DNA of 64,000 nt, taken from contig JAZTXH010000014.1 of assembly GCA_045636325.1 (NCBI GenBank), positions 84,167 to 148,166 on the forward strand, read 5' to 3'. A program made the translations under genes and the position numbers. The notes under the pieces are model-generated. The model had not been told where the DNA came from. It made no database searches and saw only the letters and a program-made list of their open reading frames with translations. The stretch comes from CAKSHP01 sp045636325. Its GTDB lineage: Bacteria > Bacillota > Clostridia > UBA1381 > UMGS1253. Of the stretch, positions 27,647 to 34,709 are shown piece by piece (positions within the stretch are counted from its first letter, which is position 1; the number at the start of each line of letters is the position of its first letter).

Positions 27647-28441
27647 ATGATTAAATTCTATTCTTTAACAAGTGGTAGCAGTGGAAACTGTACCCTTGTG
27701 TCAGACGAAAAAACAAACATTTTAATTGACTGTGGCCTCAATGGTAAAACAATTACAGAGCGCCTTGTCAAAACTGATATTTTTCCCGAAGATATATCTG
27801 CTATTCTTATAACTCACGAACACACTGATCACATTTCAGGTGCCGGAATATTTTCCCGAAGATATGATATTCCAATATATGCAACTCAAAAAACATGGAA
27901 TTCCATTTTTAACTCAAAATTCAGCATCGGAAAACTTTCTGATAAAAATATATGTGTAATTAAGAAAGAAAAAGATTTTGAAATCTCATCTCTTGGCATA
28001 AAAGCATTTTCTACACCCCATGACTGTGCAGATCCAGTAGGATTTAATATATATGCAGAAAACAAAAAACTTTCAATTGCAACCGATATGGGTAAAGTAG
28101 ATAAAGATGTTGTTGAACACCTTTTGGGAAGTGACAGTATTTTACTTGAATCGAATCATGACACAGATATGCTCCTGAACGGAATCTATCCTTATTGGTT
28201 AAAACAGCGTATTTTAGGAAGCAAAGGTCATCTATCAAATGACAGTTGTGCAAAAATAGCCACTTGTCTTGCAAAAAACGGAACAAAAAAAATTGTGCTT
28301 GGTCATTTATCCGATGAAAATAATTCTCCAAACAAGGCATATAATACAACAAAAGCAGCGCTTGAGCAAGCAGGCTTTAAGATTGGAGATGATATTGCAA
28401 TTGCAGTCGCTCAGCGCTACGATGTAACAAATATACTTTAA
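27647..28441 (+). CDS. walJ: WalJ/YycJ-type metallo-beta-lactamase fold hydrolase
   Basis: 264-residue metallo-hydrolase with the metal-binding HEHTDH motif, the N-terminal SLTSGSSGNCTLV characteristic of the YycJ group, and later conserved His and Asp residues (SIATDMG, ESNHD, LGHLS). In Bacillus the gene follows walRK-walHI and precedes rlmH; here only the walJ-rlmH pair remains next to each other and no two-component system is in the window. YycJ proteins have been linked to coordination of wall metabolism and DNA replication and to 5' exonuclease activity, by family knowledge only. Confidence 0.9.
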   Translation: MIKFYSLTSGSSGNCTLVSDEKTNILIDCGLNGKTITERLVKTDIFPEDISAILITHEHTDHISGAGIFSRRYDIPIYATQKTWNSIFNSKFSIGKLSDKNICVIKKEKDFEISSLGIKAFSTPHDCADPVGFNIYAENKKLSIATDMGKVDKDVVEHLLGSDSILLESNHDTDMLLNGIYPYWLKQRILGSKGHLSNDSCAKIATCLAKNGTKKIVLGHLSDENNSPNKAYNTTKAALEQAGFKIGDDIAIAVAQRYDVTNIL

Positions 28442-28457
28442 CAAAAGGAAGATAGCT

Positions 28458-28937
28458 TTGAATATCAATATAATAACTGTAGGAAAATTAAAAGAAAATT
28501 TTTGGACATCAGCTCTTGATGAATACGTTAAGCGCATCGGAAGATTTGCCAAAGTCAATATTATAGAATTAGCTGATAAAAAAATCCCTGATAACGCATC
28601 TTTAAAAGAAGAGATACAAATACTTGATACGGAAGGAGATGCTATTCTTTCTAAAATCAGGGATTCGCATTTCGTTTTTGCACTTTGCGTAGAAGGGACC
28701 CGGCTTGACTCAGTAGAATTTGCAAAAAAACTTTGCGATATATCCATATCCGGAAAAAGCGACATAGATTTCGTTATCGGTGGCTCGTTAGGTTTGTCGG
28801 ATTCTGTAAAAAAAAGGGCTGATTATAAATTAAGTTTTTCTAAAATGACCTTCCCTCATCAGCTTATGCGGGTAATTCTTTCAGAACAGATTTACAGATG
28901 CTTTAAAATAATAAACAACGAGACATATCACAAATGA
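28458..28937 (+). CDS. rlmH: 23S rRNA pseudouridine(1915) N3-methyltransferase
   Basis: SPOUT-class methyltransferase of 159 residues acting on helix 69 of the 23S rRNA. The C-terminal half shows the trefoil-knot signatures FVIGGSLGLSD and FSKMTFPHQLMRVILSEQIYR. The start is TTG, preceded by AAAGGAAG at a normal spacing. It lies 16 bases after walJ, a gene order conserved in many Firmicutes. Confidence 0.97.
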   Translation: MNINIITVGKLKENFWTSALDEYVKRIGRFAKVNIIELADKKIPDNASLKEEIQILDTEGDAILSKIRDSHFVFALCVEGTRLDSVEFAKKLCDISISGKSDIDFVIGGSLGLSDSVKKRADYKLSFSKMTFPHQLMRVILSEQIYRCFKIINNETYHK

Positions 28938-28945
28938 CATAAAAT

Positions 28946-28994
28946 AAAAAAGCCTTCAGAAAAAACATTAAGTTATATTTCTGAAGGCTTTTTT
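28946..28994. terminator. Bidirectional terminator between rlmH and the kinase gene
   Basis: AAAAAGCCTTCAGAAA (28946-28961) pairs with TTTCTGAAGGCTTTTT (28978-28993), with A and T tracts on both sides, between convergent genes. Confidence 0.9.
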
Positions 28995-28996
28995 AT

Positions 28997-30088
28997 TTAT
29001 TTATTAGCCGATACTTCCTCATAAACCTCATTAAAGATTTTTTGTATCTCTTCTTTTTTATTTTCCATATCCCACACAAGCTTAAACTGAGTTCTTGCAC
29101 GGTCTAAATTCTGCCCCGGATAGTGAATTTTAAAATATGTATCGCCCTCAAGATAATCCGTTAAAAATCTAAGACCGGTTTCATAAGTTAGCAGTTTTGC
29201 CGCAAAAGGCATATATTCTTTTTCAAGAGGCGTCAAAACATCAATTACCTCTTCTAAAAATCCCTTTGTATGAGCTCTGTACATTTCAAGGTCAAACCAA
29301 ACTTTATCCAAATCTTTTTCGTCTTCTCCTGCAGTTGACGCTGCAAATCTCAATGTATCACCAACATCAAAAAGAATTGAGCCTTTCATAACTGTGTCTA
29401 GGTCAACTACGCATATACCCTCGCCGGTTTTCTCATCAAACAATACATTGTTAAGCTTCGTATCATTATGCGTAACACGCATCGGCATATCTCCGCTTTC
29501 AAGCGCATCCCAAACCGGGTCTTTAATATAGCTTACACTTTTTGCATACTCAATTTCTTTTTCAACCTCTTTAACTCTGCCGTATTTATCAGCCTCCACC
29601 GCTTTGATAAAATTATCATATCTGTTTTTTGTGTTATGGAAATTTTCAATTGTATCATATAGCTTTTTAACATCAAAGTCTGAAAGCATATTAAAAAATT
29701 TACCAAATGCCTTTGCACCAAGATAAAGCTGATGAGGATTTTCAACAGTATCATAGCTTATTGCCTTGTCAATAAAGTTATAAAGTCTGTAACACTCACC
29801 GGAAGAATCTTTATAAAAATTTTTTCCGTCTTTTGTTTTTATAACCTTTAGTGCCTCTCTTTGCGGGTCACCACCATTTTCTATAACTTTATTTCTTACA
29901 TGTTCAGTAACCAACAAAATATTATCCATTAGTTTTTCAGGATTTTTAAAAATGTTTGTATTAATTTTCTGCAAGATAAACCTTGGTTTTCCTCCAGTCA
30001 AATATGTATCGTTAATATGTCCGTTACCATAATTCTGAATATCAACGTCAACATTAAACTGCTCTAAAATTTTATTCAAATTCATCAT
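28997..30088 (-). CDS. nahK: Aminoglycoside-phosphotransferase-fold kinase, NahK-like
   Basis: 363-residue kinase of the APH/choline kinase fold. The catalytic loop reads THNDTKLNNVLFD and the metal site VVDLDTVMKG, followed by DVGDTLRFAAS. This wording and the length match N-acetylhexosamine 1-kinases that phosphorylate GlcNAc/GalNAc in the lacto-N-biose route, but other sugar kinases of the fold are possible. GGGAGG precedes the ATG at ten bases. It is divergent from an AraC regulator that probably controls it. A ten-residue ORF lies upstream in the same direction. Confidence 0.75.
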   Translation of the reverse strand: MMNLNKILEQFNVDVDIQNYGNGHINDTYLTGGKPRFILQKINTNIFKNPEKLMDNILLVTEHVRNKVIENGGDPQREALKVIKTKDGKNFYKDSSGECYRLYNFIDKAISYDTVENPHQLYLGAKAFGKFFNMLSDFDVKKLYDTIENFHNTKNRYDNFIKAVEADKYGRVKEVEKEIEYAKSVSYIKDPVWDALESGDMPMRVTHNDTKLNNVLFDEKTGEGICVVDLDTVMKGSILFDVGDTLRFAASTAGEDEKDLDKVWFDLEMYRAHTKGFLEEVIDVLTPLEKEYMPFAAKLLTYETGLRFLTDYLEGDTYFKIHYPGQNLDRARTQFKLVWDMENKKEEIQKIFNEVYEEVSANK

Positions 30089-30185
30089 TTTTTGAATACC
30101 TCCCTTAAAGAAACTTCTTTATTTCTTTATTTCTTTATTAATTTTCTCATTTCCCTTTTAAATATCATATTTATCTGTTTTTTCT

Positions 30186-30218
30186 TTATCCAAATCCAAT
30201 CATACTTACTTTAATCAT
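30186..30218 (-). pseudogene. Ten-codon ORF with perfect ribosome site, possible dehydrogenase remnant
   Basis: An AAAGGAGG site seven bases before ATG leads into MIKVSMIGFG and then TAA. The peptide resembles the start of a Rossmann-fold dehydrogenase of the Gfo/Idh/MocA type, as if the rest of the gene had been deleted. It lies between the nahK-like gene and its probable promoter, so it could also work as a short leader ORF. Confidence 0.4.
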
Positions 30219-30236
30219 AAAAAAATCCTCCTTTGC

Positions 30237-30265
30237 TTGACACAAAAAATATTTTATGTTATATT
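30237..30265 (+). promoter_or_regulatory. Promoter of the AraC regulator gene
   Basis: TTGACA (30237-30242) and TATATT (30260-30265), 17 bases apart. The -10 box lies inside the 17-base palindrome at 30256-30272. Confidence 0.7.
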
Positions 30266-30272
30266 ATAACAT
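30256..30272. promoter_or_regulatory. Palindrome overlapping divergent -10 boxes
   Basis: ATGTTATA (30256-30263), a central T, and TATAACAT (30265-30272) are exact inverted copies. The element covers the -10 box of the araC promoter and the -10 box (30263-30268, minus strand) of the divergent kinase promoter, so a bound dimer could block both. Confidence 0.55.
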
Positions 30273-30291
30273 ATCTAATTTTTAATGTATA
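30263..30291 (-). promoter_or_regulatory. Probable promoter of the kinase gene
   Basis: On the minus strand TATACA (30286-30291) and TATAAT (30263-30268) are 17 bases apart, reading towards the short ORF and the nahK-like gene. Confidence 0.5.
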
Positions 30292-30347
30292 TATAATTTC
30301 AGCTATTTTTTCTTTGAAAAAAGCTATTTCAAAAGGATTGAATAATT

Positions 30348-31172
30348 ATGATTGAATACAAAAAAACTACTATTGATAACAAACTGGACATACAATCCAT
30401 TTACACGTTTTTCCAAACAACATATGAGCCGGATTTTTATTTTACCGGTGAATCTCATAATTTCTGGGAGGTTGTATTTGTTACAGATGGAACAATAGGT
30501 ATTACTGCAGGCAACAAGGTTTTCTACCTTCACTCAGGCCAGGTATTTTTTCACAAGCCTATGGAGTTTCATCAAATCTGGCCACAGTCAGGCAAAAAAC
30601 CAACCGTATGCATAATAAGCTTTGATGCAACCTTCATGCCAAAAATAAAACACTCCGCCTATAATTTACCTGATAATATAACTGACAGCATCACATTCAT
30701 ATACGACGATATGAAAGAAATATTTGACTTTGATACAATGACATATCTCTCAGCAGATGAACGCAGTAACATTAAAATGCAAATTTTAGTTAACCGCATC
30801 GAAATACTTTTGCTTAAAATTATTTATGCAAACGATACCGCATCAACCAAAATCACATCTCAAAGCATATCTGCATATGCACGCATTATCAGCGTGCTTG
30901 ACAAAAATATCAGCAAGAGATTAACTCTTGAAGAAATTGCCGTATTGTGTAATATGAGCGTCAGCTCTTTAAAGAAGAATTTTTGCAAATATTCTCAAAC
31001 CGGAATTATAAAATATTTCAACCTGATGAAAATTAACCGAGCAAAGTCACTTCTGATGTCAGGCAAAAGCGTAAAAGAAACTGCCGGCCAGCTTGGCTTT
31101 GAAGACCAGAACTATTTTTCAACAATGTTTAAACGTCTTACCAACCAGTCCCCCGGTTCATATAAGCCTTAA
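30348..31172 (+). CDS. AraC-family regulator with cupin sensor domain
   Basis: 274-residue regulator. The N-terminal half is a cupin-like ligand-binding domain (with ESHNFWEVVFVTDGT and VFFHKPMEFHQIWP). The C-terminal half carries two helix-turn-helix motifs, the second with the AraC signature KETAGQLGFEDQNYFSTMFKRLTNQSPGSY. AAAGGATTG lies before the ATG. It is divergent from the nahK-like kinase with overlapping promoters, so sugar-dependent control of that gene is likely by context. Confidence 0.9.
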   Translation: MIEYKKTTIDNKLDIQSIYTFFQTTYEPDFYFTGESHNFWEVVFVTDGTIGITAGNKVFYLHSGQVFFHKPMEFHQIWPQSGKKPTVCIISFDATFMPKIKHSAYNLPDNITDSITFIYDDMKEIFDFDTMTYLSADERSNIKMQILVNRIEILLLKIIYANDTASTKITSQSISAYARIISVLDKNISKRLTLEEIAVLCNMSVSSLKKNFCKYSQTGIIKYFNLMKINRAKSLLMSGKSVKETAGQLGFEDQNYFSTMFKRLTNQSPGSYKP

Positions 31173-31175
31173 AAC

Positions 31176-31622
31176 TTATCTTCCATTGCTTTCTATTTCA
31201 ATGGTAATCGGTCCGTCACAAATCGGCTCAATCTGCATATCGGCTCCGAATTCACCAGTTTGAACAACCACATCAAAGCTTTTGCATTTTTCAATAAAAT
31301 ATTCATACAGCGGCATTGCCTCAGATGGGTGTGCCGCTTCTGTAAAACTTGGCCTTTTTCCTTTCTGACAGTTTCCATAAAGGGTAAAGTTTGAAACTAT
31401 CATAAGCTGCCCGCCTGCTTCTTTTAAAGACACATTCATTTTTTCATTTTCATCTTCAAAAATTCTAAGACCGCAACATTTTTCTGCTAAAAAGTCAGCA
31501 TCAGCTTCCGTGTCACCATGTGTAATGCCAAGCAATACAAAAAAACCTTTCTCTATGCTTCTTTCTATTTCAGAATTTATTGTTATTTTAGATTTTAAAA
31601 CTCTTTGTATTACAACTTTCAT
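31176..31622 (-). CDS. dtd: D-aminoacyl-tRNA deacylase
   Basis: Removes D-amino acids mistakenly attached to tRNA. The 148-residue protein starts with MKVVIQRV and has KGFFVLLGI, MIVSNFTLYGNCQKGKRPSF and the C-terminal NGPITIEI-type strand (here CDGPITIEIES). The usual SQ of the SQFTLYG motif is SN here, a small deviation at a conserved position. It converges with the AraC gene, whose stop is four bases away. Confidence 0.95.
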   Translation of the reverse strand: MKVVIQRVLKSKITINSEIERSIEKGFFVLLGITHGDTEADADFLAEKCCGLRIFEDENEKMNVSLKEAGGQLMIVSNFTLYGNCQKGKRPSFTEAAHPSEAMPLYEYFIEKCKSFDVVVQTGEFGADMQIEPICDGPITIEIESNGR

Positions 31623-31692
31623 TTTATACCTCTCCTACATTTATATATCATGCGTATTATACCATACAAATGTCATATTTTCAAGATGCTTC

Positions 31693-31721
31693 TTGACTTT
31701 TTTGTTGTATAAGCGTATAAT
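31693..31721 (+). promoter_or_regulatory. Promoter of the zur-znu operon
   Basis: TTGACT (31693-31698) and TATAAT (31716-31721) with a 17-base spacer. The -10 box overlaps the left end of the large palindrome. Confidence 0.88.
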
Positions 31722-31753
31722 ATGAAATTGAAACCGAGTTTCAATTTCATATT
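31719..31753. promoter_or_regulatory. Fur/Zur-type operator palindrome
   Basis: AATATGAAATTGAAAC (31719-31734), CGA, GTTTCAATTTCATATT (31738-31753): two perfect 16-base arms around a three-base centre. It starts within the -10 box and covers the transcription start, ending just before the ribosome site of the regulator gene. The position predicts autorepression. Confidence 0.85.
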
Positions 31754-31768
31754 TGAGAGGTGTATTTT

Positions 31769-32197
31769 TTGAATTCACAAAAAAGCTATAATACAAAACA
31801 AAAAAGTGAAATATTGAATTTTTTAATAAAAAACTCAGGAAAGCATTTTACTGCTGATGAAATTGTGTCAAATATGTCTTCAACCGGCATAAATGTTGGC
31901 AAATCAACAGTGTATCGTTTTCTTGAAAAGCTTACCACAGAACAACGGGTAAGAAAATATGAAATATCAAAGAACGATTCTGCGTGCTATGAATATACAG
32001 GTAATGAAAATAATAGTCACTGTATGTCTCATTATCATTTAAAATGCACCTCCTGCGACAGGTTGTTTCATATAAATTGTCATACTTTAAATTCAATTAA
32101 CGAACACATTTTAAGAGACCATTATTTTACTGTTGACAATACAAAAACTGTATTATATGGCACTTGCAAAGATTGCTTAAAGGAGGATTTAAAATAA
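31769..32197 (+). CDS. zur: Fur-family zinc-responsive repressor (Zur-like)
   Basis: 142-residue metalloregulator with an N-terminal winged helix (IVSNMSSTGINVGKSTVYRFLEKL) and a C-terminal dimerisation domain with the structural zinc pairs KCTSCDRLF and TCKDC and several His residues. Zur rather than Fur is inferred from the downstream zinc ABC transporter. The start is TTG at 31769, six bases after GAGAGGTG; the GTG at 31760 overlaps that site. The stop overlaps the znuA start by one base (TAATG). Confidence 0.88.
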   Translation: MNSQKSYNTKQKSEILNFLIKNSGKHFTADEIVSNMSSTGINVGKSTVYRFLEKLTTEQRVRKYEISKNDSACYEYTGNENNSHCMSHYHLKCTSCDRLFHINCHTLNSINEHILRDHYFTVDNTKTVLYGTCKDCLKEDLK

Positions 32198-33138
32198 TGA
32201 AAAAAATACTTATCATTATCCTTTCTGCGATACTTTTATTAAACTTTATATTTTTGTGCAGTTGTAGCAAAACTATGTCTTCAAATGAAAAATTAAAAGT
32301 GGTTGCTACGCTTTTTCCACAATATGATTTTGCGAAAGTAATCGGCGGTGATAAAGCTGAAATAAAGCTATTATTAAAGCCCGGAATTGATTCACATTCA
32401 TATGAACCGACAGGAAATGATATGATGGAAATTGCCGACAGTGACATGTTTATTTATACCGGTGCTTTAATGGAGCACTGGGCAGAAACCATACTAAATT
32501 CAATTTCAGGCAGTGATTTATACATTGTTGATGTATCTTCAGGAATTGAAGTTGAACATTCTGTCCATGAGCATACAGAAGAACAAGAACACTTTGACGA
32601 ATACGCTCATTCTGTGTACGACCCACATATATGGACTGACCCTTTAAATGCAAAAATAATGGTAAAAACCATATTGGATTCATTTATAGCAAAAGACCCT
32701 AAAAACGAAGTCTACTACGCAGAAAATGCAACCAAACTTTTAAATGAGCTTGACAGCCTTAATAATGATTTTGTTTCTTTTTTTGAAACTTGCAAAAACA
32801 AAAAGCTGATTTTCGGCGGCAAATTTGCAATGTATTATTTTGCAAAACGATATAATCTTGAATATGAAGCAGCATATGATAACTGTTCTGTGCAAAACGA
32901 GCCATCCCCGGGAAAAATAGCTGAATTGATAGATATTATAAAATCAGAGAATATAAATGCAGTTTTTTATGAAGAACTTATTATTCCTACAGTAGCACAG
33001 ACAATTGCGAATGAAACCGGAGCCACTCCCCTTCTTTTACACAGCTGCCACAACATATCTACAGATGATTTTAACAATGGAGAAACATATGTTTCACTTA
33101 TGAGAAAAAATTTAGAAAACTTAAAAATCGGAATGTAA
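32197..33138 (+). CDS. znuA: Zinc ABC transporter, substrate-binding lipoprotein
   Basis: Cluster A-I metal-binding lipoprotein of 313 residues. The signal peptide ends in the lipobox FLCSC. The mature protein has a conserved metal His early (DSHSYEPT), an acidic His-rich loop (VHEHTEEQEHFDEYAH) typical of zinc-binding members, then DPHIWTDP, and later a Glu/Asp ligand region. AAAGGAGG lies inside the end of zur. Captures zinc for the ZnuBC membrane complex encoded next. Confidence 0.93.
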   Translation: MKKILIIILSAILLLNFIFLCSCSKTMSSNEKLKVVATLFPQYDFAKVIGGDKAEIKLLLKPGIDSHSYEPTGNDMMEIADSDMFIYTGALMEHWAETILNSISGSDLYIVDVSSGIEVEHSVHEHTEEQEHFDEYAHSVYDPHIWTDPLNAKIMVKTILDSFIAKDPKNEVYYAENATKLLNELDSLNNDFVSFFETCKNKKLIFGGKFAMYYFAKRYNLEYEAAYDNCSVQNEPSPGKIAELIDIIKSENINAVFYEELIIPTVAQTIANETGATPLLLHSCHNISTDDFNNGETYVSLMRKNLENLKIGM

Positions 33139-33156
33139 TGATACGGAGGAAAACAA

Positions 33157-33867
33157 ATGAATCAGCTAATCACTTGTAAAAATCTTTCAGTAGCTTACGA
33201 GAACAAAACAGTTTTAAAGGATGTAACCTTTGAAATTAATAATGGCGATTATATATGCATAGTGGGTGAAAACGGAAGTGGCAAATCAACACTTGTTAAA
33301 ACATTGGTCGGCATTATCCCCTTTAAATCAGGCCACTTACATTATCTTAATATAAAGCACAGTCAAATAGGATATCTGCCACAACAAAGCAATACAAATG
33401 CAGACTTTCCTGCTACAGTATTTGAAGTTGTTTTATCAGGTTGTCTTTCAAAAAAAGGTTTCTTTCCGTTTTACACAAAAAGGCTAAAAAATCTTGCAGA
33501 AAAAAATCTTGAAATAATAGGCATGTCAGAATTTAAAAGTCATCCGTTTTCAGAGCTTTCAGGCGGTCAAAAACAAAGAGTTTTATTATCAAGGGCACTT
33601 TGCGCAGGTGAAAAGCTTTTAGTTTTAGACGAGCCGGTAACTGGGCTTGACCCAATTGTAACAAATGAATTTTATCAGCTTATATCAAAGCTTAATAAAG
33701 AACTTAATATAAGCATAATAATGGTTTCTCACGATATTTCAACAGCTGTTAAATACGCAAAAAAAATTCTTCATTTAAATCACTCTGCAGAATTTTTCGG
33801 CACAACTGAAGAATATTTAAACACAAACATCGGAAAGCATTTTTTGGAGGGCAAAGAAAATGATTGA
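33157..33867 (+). CDS. znuC: Zinc ABC transporter, ATP-binding protein
   Basis: 236-residue ABC ATPase with Walker A GENGSGKST, the Q-loop region QIGYLPQQ, the signature LSGGQKQR and Walker B LLVLDEPVTGLDP. Homologous to ZnuC/MntB-type metal transporters. GGAGG lies seven bases before the ATG. The end overlaps the permease gene by eight bases. Confidence 0.94.
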   Translation: MNQLITCKNLSVAYENKTVLKDVTFEINNGDYICIVGENGSGKSTLVKTLVGIIPFKSGHLHYLNIKHSQIGYLPQQSNTNADFPATVFEVVLSGCLSKKGFFPFYTKRLKNLAEKNLEIIGMSEFKSHPFSELSGGQKQRVLLSRALCAGEKLLVLDEPVTGLDPIVTNEFYQLISKLNKELNISIIMVSHDISTAVKYAKKILHLNHSAEFFGTTEEYLNTNIGKHFLEGKEND

Positions 33868-34681
33868 AACAATAGTTAAAATTTTTTCCTATAATTTTTC
33901 TTCCCGTGCTCTTATTGTAGGTGTACTTATAGCAATTTGTGCCTCCCTTATAGGTATTTGTCTTGTATTAAAAAGATACTCTATGATTGGTGACGGGCTT
34001 TCTCATGTTGGCTTCGGTGCATTATCTATAGCAATAATTTTTAATATAGCTCCTATGACTTTAGCAATACCAGTAATTATTTTAGCGGCAATTTTTCTTC
34101 TTAAGTTAAGCGAAAAAGGTCATCTTAAAGGAGACTCTGCCATTGCACTGATTTCCGTTAGTTGCCTTGCAATCGGTGTTGTGGCAAACTCATTATCAAA
34201 AGGCTCAAATGTAGATATTGAAAGCTATTTATTCGGAAGTGTGGTTTCCGTAAAGCCGGAATATCTTATTATCAGCATCATACTTTTTATTCTTATAACA
34301 GGCGTTTATATACTGTTTTATAACCATATATTTTCAATCACTTTTGATGAAAATTTTGCAAAAGCAACCGGCACTAATATATCGTTATTCAACACAATTT
34401 TAGCCGTTCTTTGCGCATTAATTATCTCTTTTGGTATGAGAATTATGGGAACAATGCTGATAACTGGCCTTATAATTTTTCCTCCTCTTTCGGCAATGAG
34501 CCTTGCAAAGGGTTTTAAAAAAGCAACTGTTATTTCAGCTATAATCGGTGCTTTATGCTTTATAACTGGCTTTATTGTTTCCTTTATGATTAACACCCCT
34601 CCCGGCGCAAGTGTTATTGTTTTAAATCTTATTGTATATCTTTTATGCAAAATATTCAGGTTTGCTTTTTCCAAAAAATAA
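33860..34681 (+). CDS. znuB: Zinc ABC transporter, permease
   Basis: 273-residue integral membrane protein of the ABC-3 family with about eight hydrophobic segments and the cytoplasmic coupling motif GDGLSHVGFGALS. It also carries LKGDSAIALIS and the late LLITGLIIFPPLSAM segment. It completes the zur-znuACB operon; overlap with znuC indicates coupled translation. Confidence 0.94.
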   Translation: MIETIVKIFSYNFSSRALIVGVLIAICASLIGICLVLKRYSMIGDGLSHVGFGALSIAIIFNIAPMTLAIPVIILAAIFLLKLSEKGHLKGDSAIALISVSCLAIGVVANSLSKGSNVDIESYLFGSVVSVKPEYLIISIILFILITGVYILFYNHIFSITFDENFAKATGTNISLFNTILAVLCALIISFGMRIMGTMLITGLIIFPPLSAMSLAKGFKKATVISAIIGALCFITGFIVSFMINTPPGASVIVLNLIVYLLCKIFRFAFSKK

Positions 34682-34683
34682 TT

Positions 34684-34709
34684 CAGAGGATGCCTTTAAG
34701 CATCCTCTG
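34684..34709. terminator. Stem-loop between znuB and the ABC-F gene
   Basis: CAGAGGATG (34684-34692) and CATCCTCTG (34701-34709) form a nine-bp stem between the convergent stop codons; it overlaps the last codons of the minus-strand gene. The T tract is weak, so efficiency is uncertain. Confidence 0.5.

Noticed and set aside
30113..30146. Direct repeats of TTTCTTTAT
   Set aside because: Three copies in a row, but a simple low-complexity run in the kinase leader; no sign of a repeat array with spacers.
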